Assembly (NCBI GenBank): GCA_020860245.1
Contig: JAJBUQ010000008.1
Location: 257,228-321,227 of the forward strand
Origin: Rikenellaceae bacterium
GTDB lineage: Bacteria; Bacteroidota; Bacteroidia; Bacteroidales; Rikenellaceae
Length of the DNA: 64,000 nucleotides
Direction: 5' to 3'
Below, piece by piece: positions 58,516 through 64,000 of this stretch. How positions within the stretch are numbered: the stretch's first letter is position 1; every line of letters starts with the position of its first letter. Made by a program: the position numbers and the translations under genes. The notes under the pieces were generated by a model that was not told where the DNA came from, ran no database searches, and saw only the letters and a program-made list of their open reading frames with translations.

Positions 58516-59229
58516 ATGAAGAAATTTAATAGAATACTGCTCAAACTCAGCGGAGAATCGCTTATGGGCGATTCCGGTTACGGAATATCCACGGAACGTC
58601 TGGAGAGCTATGCGCGTCAGATAAAAGTTATTGCGGATAAAAAAATTCAGGTGGGTATAGTTATAGGTGGTGGAAACATCTTCCGCGGACTCAGCGGTGT
58701 AGCGAAAGGATTCGACCGCGTTAAAGGCGATCAGATGGGTATGCTGGCGACAGTTATAAACTCGCTTGCGCTACAATCCGCACTTACCAGCGCAGGATGC
58801 AGAGCAAAGGTATTAACTTCTATCCGCATGGAGCCTGTGGGAGAGTTGTATTCTAAAGACAAGGCTGTGGAATATCTGGATGCAGGAAACGTCGTTATAA
58901 TCGCGGGAGGAACGGGAAATCCGTTCTTTACCACCGACACCGCATCCGTACTGCGCGGGGTGGAGATAGAGGCCGATGTAATGCTGAAAGGGACGAGAGT
59001 AGACGGGATTTACACAGCTGATCCTGAAAAAGATCCTTCGGCGACAAAATTCGATAAAATTACGTTTGACGAAATATACGAACGTCGGTTAAAAATAATG
59101 GACCTCACCGCGTTCACTATGTGTAAAGAGAACGATCTCGCCTTGATCGTGTTCGATATGGATACCGAAGGCAATCTCGAAAAAGTTCTTGATGGACAAG
59201 AGATAGGAACGATAGTAAGCAACAATTAA
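58516..59229 (+). CDS. pyrH: PyrH, UMP kinase
   Basis: Hexameric kinase making UDP from UMP. 237 residues from ATG 58516 (TTG 58507 also in frame). LKLSGESLMG near residue 8, VIGGGNIFRGL near residue 47 and GTGNPFFTTDTAS near residue 134 are typical of the bacterial amino-acid-kinase-fold family. Followed by frr as in most bacteria. Confidence 0.96.
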   Translation: MKKFNRILLKLSGESLMGDSGYGISTERLESYARQIKVIADKKIQVGIVIGGGNIFRGLSGVAKGFDRVKGDQMGMLATVINSLALQSALTSAGCRAKVLTSIRMEPVGELYSKDKAVEYLDAGNVVIIAGGTGNPFFTTDTASVLRGVEIEADVMLKGTRVDGIYTADPEKDPSATKFDKITFDEIYERRLKIMDLTAFTMCKENDLALIVFDMDTEGNLEKVLDGQEIGTIVSNN

Positions 59230-59242
59230 AAAGTTATAATAT

Positions 59243-59800
59243 ATGGAACCGAAAGATATTTTGAACGCGGCAGAGAATAAAATGCAGAAGGCCGTAGACC
59301 ACTTCGAAGAGGAGATGGCAAATGTGCGTGCGGGTAAAGCAAGTCCGAACCTTCTTAACGGTATTATGGTAGATTATTACGGATCAGCTACCCCTGTTAA
59401 TCAAATAGCGAGCATAACTGTTCCTGACGCTAAAACCGTACTTGTACAGCCGTGGGAAAAAAATCTTATCCCGGCTGTCGAGAAGGCAATTCTTGTGGCT
59501 AATATCGGTCTTACCCCTTCTAATAACGGTGAACATATCCGCTTGTCGATACCTCCGGTTACCGAAGAGAGGCGCAGGGAGCTTGTGAAGCAGGTTAAAG
59601 CCGAAGTCGAAACTGCCCGTGTGAGTCTGCGTAATTCCCGGCGTGAGGCTGTCGAAGCCTTCAAGAAGGCCCAGAAGGAGGGTATGTCCGAAGACGTAGC
59701 CAAAGACGGAGAAGAGAGCGCTCAGAAATTGATGGAAAAATATTCCAAAAAAGTAGATGAATTGTTCGGGTTGAAGGAGAAAGAAATAATGACTGTCTAA
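59243..59800 (+). CDS. frr: Ribosome recycling factor
   Basis: 185 residues, normal length. N-terminal KMQKAVDHFEEEMANVRAGKASPNLL, the domain II part and the C-terminal helix with RRELVKQVKAEVETARVSLRNSRRE. Splits post-termination ribosomes with EF-G. Its stop overlaps the purU start by one base (TAATG). Confidence 0.97.
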   Translation: MEPKDILNAAENKMQKAVDHFEEEMANVRAGKASPNLLNGIMVDYYGSATPVNQIASITVPDAKTVLVQPWEKNLIPAVEKAILVANIGLTPSNNGEHIRLSIPPVTEERRRELVKQVKAEVETARVSLRNSRREAVEAFKKAQKEGMSEDVAKDGEESAQKLMEKYSKKVDELFGLKEKEIMTV

Positions 59801-60669
59801 TGGCGAAAAAAGAGCGTGGAACAACAGCTATACTGCTTATACATTGTCCGGACCAACAGGGAATTCTCGCTACGGTTACGGAGTTTATCAATATAAACGG
59901 AGGCAATATCGTTTATCTGGATCAGCATGTGGACAGGGTGGAGAAGGTATTCTTTATGCGTGTGGAGTGGGAGCTTGAGAACTTCGTTATTCCTAAGGAT
60001 CGTATAAACGAATATTTCAATACATTGTACGCGCAGAAATACGATATGGATTTCAGGTTGTATTTCTCGGATTACAAACCAAATATGGCTGTGTTCGTCT
60101 CTAAGATGTCGCACTGTCTCTTCGATATGCTCGCGAGATATACGGCAGGCGAATGGGCTGTGAATATTCCGCTTATCATAAGCAACCACGAAGATCTTCG
60201 CGACGTTGCCGATAGATTCGGTATCCCTTATCATCACATTCCGATTACGAAAGAAAATAAAACAGAGCAGGAAGAGGCAACGCTAAAACTACTTGAAGAC
60301 AGCAAAGTCGATTTTATCGTTCTTGCGCGTTACATGCAGATCTTGTCGGACAAAATGATAGCGAAGTATCCGGATAAGATCATAAATATCCACCATTCGT
60401 TCCTTCCGGCGTTCATAGGTGCAAAGCCGTACCATGCCGCACACGAGAGAGGCGTTAAACTCATAGGTGCTACGAGCCATTACGTTACCGCGGAACTCGA
60501 TGCAGGCCCTATTATTGGGCAGGATATTACACGTATATCGCATAAAGACACGGTCGAAGATCTTGTTAGGAAGGGGTGCGACTTAGAGAAAATAGTGTTG
60601 TCCAAAGCGGTAGGGAAGCATATCGCAAGAAAAATTCTCACTTATAAAAACAAAACGGTCGTATTCTAA
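59800..60669 (+). CDS. purU: PurU, formyltetrahydrofolate deformylase
   Basis: Hydrolyses 10-formyl-THF to formate and THF, supplying formate for purine synthesis. 289 residues: N-terminal ACT domain (HCPDQQGILATVTEFI), then the formyltransferase-like domain with INIHHSFLPAFIGAKPYHAAHERG and the conserved GATSHYVTAELDAGPI. It ends in a terminator, closing the pyrH-frr-purU run. Confidence 0.95.
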   Translation: MAKKERGTTAILLIHCPDQQGILATVTEFININGGNIVYLDQHVDRVEKVFFMRVEWELENFVIPKDRINEYFNTLYAQKYDMDFRLYFSDYKPNMAVFVSKMSHCLFDMLARYTAGEWAVNIPLIISNHEDLRDVADRFGIPYHHIPITKENKTEQEEATLKLLEDSKVDFIVLARYMQILSDKMIAKYPDKIINIHHSFLPAFIGAKPYHAAHERGVKLIGATSHYVTAELDAGPIIGQDITRISHKDTVEDLVRKGCDLEKIVLSKAVGKHIARKILTYKNKTVVF

Positions 60670-60697
60670 AGAATGACAGTATTTATTACATATAATG

Positions 60698-60720
60698 AGG
60701 AGGTACAGGCCTCCTTTTTT
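60698..60720 (+). terminator. Intrinsic terminator of purU
   Basis: Stem AGGAGG (60698-60703) with CCTCCT (60710-60715), 6-nt loop, then five T. Confidence 0.85.
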
Positions 60721-60860
60721 ATTTCTTGAATCTCCGAATGCCGGTAAAAATCAGGCATACAAGTTTTTATATTTTATATAATATATTTAGTTAAAACTTT
60801 AAAGCCATTTAAGTAATATTTACTATATTTACTGAAATGTTTAACTAAAAAAATATTGCT

Positions 60861-61823
60861 ATGAAGAAATTTTTTACACTGCTTGCGATCGCAGGCTTGA
60901 TTGCCGCATGTTCAAACGATTACACTACGGTAACTGACAATGAAGACGAAATTGAGGCGCGCGCGTTCATCATCACCGCGTCTGCGGAAGCGACCGTGAC
61001 AGGACAATCGTATTACAGTTCGCAGGTTAATATTTCCCTCGATACGCTGAAACTGGTCGGAGAAGATTATGAGTACGGGATTCGAATAAATAAAGGAATG
61101 TCCCCGATTCTCTCCGCGGGCGGACAATATAGCGGACAAATACTGCCTCAGACATATATAGCTGTGGACGATATACCGAAGGCCATGAAGTTCGGTATTT
61201 CAGTTTCGGAAGTAGATAATTGGTTTATTGGATGCGATGTAACTGTTACCGTAAAATCAGCAACCGGAACCATACTGGGAACAAAAACAGTAAGTTACGA
61301 TGAAGGTATACATAGTGATGAGGTTGATAATATCGAAGTGCCTCTGTCCAACAATCAAAACGTTACCGATTATGTAATCAGCATGGATGTCAAATTCATT
61401 CCCACTAATCTATTATTATCGCAATTGAGTGCGGAATACATAGTTATCAATAATACTTCAGTGGCAAGAGATATCCAGATAGAGGCCTATTATTTTCAAT
61501 TCTTTCCCGGATTGTATACGATAAATAATTCGGAATTTATTTCTCAAGGTTTTTATGATATTACCGTTCCTGCAAACCGAACTGTTTCAGGTAATATCCT
61601 TGTCGATTACGATATTTATATCCTGAGTCCGTTTTTAAATTTCTTTAGTCCCGCCTCCTTAGAGGTCCATATAGGATCGGGTTATAAATCTACCCTTGAG
61701 GCGACTCTGACAAGCGATAACGGCGTGTCGTACCCTAAACCTATCTATTGGTTTGATCTTTACAATTACGATTTACAGGATAACTACAAGTTTACCTACA
61801 CGATAACGTTAAATTCTTATTAG
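60861..61823 (+). CDS. Lipoprotein of unknown function, paralogue of the next gene
   Basis: 320 residues with lipobox IAAC (Cys about residue 17) followed by SNDYTT. The rest is beta-rich with no family I recognise. A block near residues 125-200 (VTVKSATGTILGTKTVSY, then VTDYVISMDVKFIP and EYIVINN) has a clear counterpart in the downstream lipoprotein. It has its own terminator, and its upstream region has a near-match promoter TATATTTA at 60824-60831. Likely displayed on the cell surface or periplasm; role unknown. Confidence 0.8.
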   Translation: MKKFFTLLAIAGLIAACSNDYTTVTDNEDEIEARAFIITASAEATVTGQSYYSSQVNISLDTLKLVGEDYEYGIRINKGMSPILSAGGQYSGQILPQTYIAVDDIPKAMKFGISVSEVDNWFIGCDVTVTVKSATGTILGTKTVSYDEGIHSDEVDNIEVPLSNNQNVTDYVISMDVKFIPTNLLLSQLSAEYIVINNTSVARDIQIEAYYFQFFPGLYTINNSEFISQGFYDITVPANRTVSGNILVDYDIYILSPFLNFFSPASLEVHIGSGYKSTLEATLTSDNGVSYPKPIYWFDLYNYDLQDNYKFTYTITLNSY

Positions 61824-61833
61824 ATAAATGACT

Positions 61834-61862
61834 CAGCGCCGTAATCCGGCGCTGTGTTTTTT
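61834..61862 (+). terminator. Intrinsic terminator after first lipoprotein gene
   Basis: Perfect 8-bp stem CAGCGCCG with CGGCGCTG, loop TAATC, followed by TGTTTTTT. One of the clearest terminators here. Confidence 0.9.
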
Positions 61863-61909
61863 GTGTGAAAGAGGGTCAGGGTCATGGTCTCTATTTCGAA
61901 TTTTCTTTA

Positions 61910-61917
61910 TATATTTG
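61910..61917 (+). promoter_or_regulatory. -7 promoter element for second lipoprotein gene
   Basis: TATATTTG, exact -7 match, 30 nt upstream of the ATG at 61948. No clear -33 TTG. Confidence 0.55.
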
Positions 61918-61947
61918 TTGGTATTGTTAATCTAAAACTCAAAAATT

Positions 61948-63414
61948 ATGAGGAAAATTGTTTTTTTAGCCGCCCTACTGGGGCTTGTCATGTCGTGTTC
62001 GAATGATTCGGCGGAGATCGAGCAGGCGGAGATGTCCGCAGCGGCGACACGTACCGGGATCCGTATAATCGACGGAAGTATTGCTGTCACAAATTCTCTG
62101 GGGGCAGCTACGAGATTTAATATGGAGATCGGTTCCGTAGATTTTATAGGTACCGATAACATTGCATCTTCTATCGTAGAAAATTTTACCGATACGGACT
62201 TTACCGTATCCAGTAATGTATCTACATCCTACACTCAGCAGTATATAGGCCCCTATTATTTTCTTACGTTGCGTTCCGATCTTCTTGAACGGATAGAGAT
62301 CGATATCAACCATATATTTACCGGTACCACAACTGCGGTCGATCAAGATGTTGCATTTATAGTAACTGCCGAAGTAGAGGGTAATATCACTTCGGGAGTT
62401 CTCGGAACGGCGAGTTTGCAGACAGGTCCTAAATTAGGTGAAAATGTTATTCTCGCCGTGGACCTCACCGGAATTGCCCAGCAGGACGCGTACACGGTAA
62501 ATCTATACATAGATGCCGTGCGTGTAGAAGAACCGCATACTATGGAGATGTCCCTGAATTATACATTGACGAATGATCCCGATTTAGATTTTGTTTATCT
62601 GGGAGGCTCGTTTAGATCGGTGGAGTTTGTGGGTGCCGATTCCTCTGTGAAGTATTCCCAAAGTGGAGGTGTAACCTCTTCATGGCTTCGCAATGGAGAG
62701 AGGATTGAAAAAAATATTTACGAATCCGTAAGTTTGGATTATGTAGAATCGCCGACACATATGATATTGTCTTATAGTATAGGGTTTGTGGATAATATGA
62801 CCCTCGGATTTGCGGTATCGGTACGGGTGACGGATAATTTCGGCAATATTTTAGGTGAAAAACTCGTACAATACACCGATAGTTACGAATTTACTCCGAT
62901 AACTGTGGATTTGGCGGATACGTCCGGAGTCGATGAATATATAATCGACGTGAGCGTACAGGTCGTTCCTCAGTACCTTCACATTGCAGCAGTGGATGTA
63001 GTGGTTACGGTCAATAATAATTCTCAAATTATGGAAGACTTCAATTTCGAAGCGGATATGATAGATTTTTCTTCAAAATCTTATATGAGTTTCGGTTTTA
63101 TACTGCTGCCTTATATAGGTCCGTATTACGGTAGGTTTTGGAATTTTGTAGAAGGAAATTCGACCAAGTCTATAACTTTATTGGATGCATATCCGCTTGC
63201 GCTTACATTCCCCGAACTCACAAATGTAAATATAGGTGGATGTTTCTTCTATCCATATTACGGAACCCTTACTTCCGGAACGGTTACTTTGAGAGGGCAG
63301 AGTAATCAGGTGCTGGGGGTCCAGCCGTGGAATGGAGAATCTTATGGTTTCGACGTAAGCAATTATCCACTACAAAGAAGTTGTGTGTTGCATTTTGAAT
63401 TTAATGTCGAGTAG
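61948..63414 (+). CDS. Lipoprotein with repeated beta module, paralogue of the previous gene
   Basis: 488 residues, lipobox VMSC (Cys about residue 17) then SNDSAE. Two related modules are visible: about residues 125-210 (FIVTAEVEGNITSGVLGTAS, then DAYTVNLYIDAV) and about 285-365 (FAVSVRVTDNFGNILGEKLV, then DEYIIDVSVQVVP and DVVVTVNN). The second matches the single module of the upstream lipoprotein. This points to gene duplication plus an internal module duplication. No known domain recognised; function unknown. Confidence 0.8.
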   Translation: MRKIVFLAALLGLVMSCSNDSAEIEQAEMSAAATRTGIRIIDGSIAVTNSLGAATRFNMEIGSVDFIGTDNIASSIVENFTDTDFTVSSNVSTSYTQQYIGPYYFLTLRSDLLERIEIDINHIFTGTTTAVDQDVAFIVTAEVEGNITSGVLGTASLQTGPKLGENVILAVDLTGIAQQDAYTVNLYIDAVRVEEPHTMEMSLNYTLTNDPDLDFVYLGGSFRSVEFVGADSSVKYSQSGGVTSSWLRNGERIEKNIYESVSLDYVESPTHMILSYSIGFVDNMTLGFAVSVRVTDNFGNILGEKLVQYTDSYEFTPITVDLADTSGVDEYIIDVSVQVVPQYLHIAAVDVVVTVNNNSQIMEDFNFEADMIDFSSKSYMSFGFILLPYIGPYYGRFWNFVEGNSTKSITLLDAYPLALTFPELTNVNIGGCFFYPYYGTLTSGTVTLRGQSNQVLGVQPWNGESYGFDVSNYPLQRSCVLHFEFNVE

Positions 63415-64000
63415 TTACAGACAGATTCGGGCTCGTTTTTATTGTAAGGTATTCGCGTAGATTCCATTGTATCGCGATCCTGTATTCTTTTATTGCGCTC
63501 CGCAAAGAATTTAATTAATTATAAATCAAAGGGATACAGTCTTTAGTTTTTTTCTTATCTTTGTAAAAGTATCAACGCGCCCATGGGCGCAAAATATTAT
63601 AAAGGGTAAACAACTCTTTATGTCCATTCGTAAACGTGGAACTGTCATTTTGCTGACAGGTTTAGGATTGCATGAAAATAGTTGTGAAACCCAAGCTATG
63701 CTCTTATCTTTGCGGATAAGGGCTAAGGCTTGGGCGTAGAACGACATCGCAAATCCGGGTTTCCACGACCTTCGAATGGGATGTTAATCTGCGCCCTTCT
63801 TTTATGATTACGGATAAGAATAATGAAGGCGCATAAAATTATAATTATAATTCTAACAATTAATTGCGCCACGCTATGAGTCCTGTAATTCTTTGCCCCG
63901 ACGGTAAATTTCCGCTCTATTTTACTAACTTTGCTGTTAGAAATAGAAATGCCTGCGGGCATATAAAATACTTTATAAAGGGTAAACAACTCTTTATGCC
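63415..64000. repeat. Non-coding region with a repeated hairpin element, running off the window
   Basis: 586 bp with no credible gene. A 26-nt sequence occurs identically at 63597-63622 and 63973-63998, 376 bp apart; as RNA it folds into a 9-bp stem (ATAAAGGGT with ACTCTTTAT, loop AAACA). Each copy follows a G+C-rich palindrome: GCGCCCATGGGCGC at 63577-63590 and ATGCCTGCGGGCAT at 63949-63962. Between the copies lie a 45-nt nested hairpin (63690-63734) and a hairpin with 8-bp arms GCGCC(C)TTC / GAAGGCGC (63791-63832). Several short open frames on both strands cross these structures and look incidental. Confidence 0.6.
63682..63712 (+). promoter_or_regulatory. Promoter-like sequence inside the repeat region
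   Basis: TTG 63682-63684, 20-bp spacer, TATCTTTG 63705-63712. The -7 box lies in the loop and stem of the nested hairpin. A second TATCTTTG is at 63556-63563. If active, it would drive an RNA beginning near 63719 and running off the window. Confidence 0.4.

Noticed and set aside
63526..63989. Two short minus-strand open frames (63526-63747 and 63723-63989) as genes
   Set aside because: They run through the hairpins and repeat copies and show no recognisable domain; treated as incidental.
63597..63998. CRISPR array
   Set aside because: Only two repeats, 376 bp apart, with no regular spacers and no cas genes.

Overview
The window reads as a chromosomal segment of a Bacteroidota bacterium, most likely order Bacteroidales; I cannot name the genus. 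The evidence is the gene order purH-mreB-mreC-mreD-mrdA-rodA, TamB-TamA and patatin-barrel outer-membrane proteins, many lipoproteins, and repeated matches to the Bacteroides-type promoter (TTG/TTTG about 18-20 bp upstream of TAnnTTTG) with little Shine-Dalgarno signal. Almost all of it is protein-coding and housekeeping. I saw no tRNA, rRNA, CRISPR array, transposase or prophage.

Layout. 1-6604 (minus): purH followed by the elongasome genes mreB, mreC, mreD, mrdA and a rodA cut by the window edge. 6759-9806 (plus): gpsA, pgi, mntP. 9818-13640 (minus): a 3'-5' exonuclease, an RlmI-type methyltransferase and a two-component pair. 13846-25860 (plus): aminopeptidase P, metK behind a probable SAM-II-type riboswitch, a broken secreted-protein gene, a double GNAT protein, a pirin, then tamB-tamA. 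25905-28820 (minus): efp and a patatin-barrel protein. 28989-37374 (plus): pheS, a TPR lipoprotein, an EnvC-like activator, a PH-domain protein, ybeY, mnmG and thiC. 37427-39115 (minus): glnS. 39116-39595: a very A+T-rich gene-free stretch. 39596-40564 (plus): nadA. 40572-45735 (minus): murB-tilS-msbA-like-glycosyltransferase. 45805-54941 (plus): nuclease, ybbR-like, coaE, nucleoside phosphorylase, dnaN, exonuclease, LysM protein, pectinesterase, rlmN. 55078-57472 (minus): dxs and a thioredoxin lipoprotein. 57652-63414 (plus): an OmpA-like lipoprotein, pyrH, frr, purU and two related lipoproteins. 63415-64000: non-coding, rich in hairpins and repeats.

Themes. Much of the content is envelope construction: elongasome, peptidoglycan precursor (MurB), amidase activation (EnvC-like), LysM, TamA/TamB, patatin-barrel and OmpA-like proteins. 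The second theme is replication and segregation: dnaN with an exonuclease, two ParB-site (parS)-like palindromes flanking mnmG, and an A+T-rich intergenic stretch nearby. The main non-gene signals are the parS-like pair, the candidate riboswitch ahead of metK, a promoter-plus-hairpin leader ahead of mntP, very long perfect palindromic terminators, and the repeat region at the right edge. That edge region is the strongest candidate for something poorly described, and it continues past the window.
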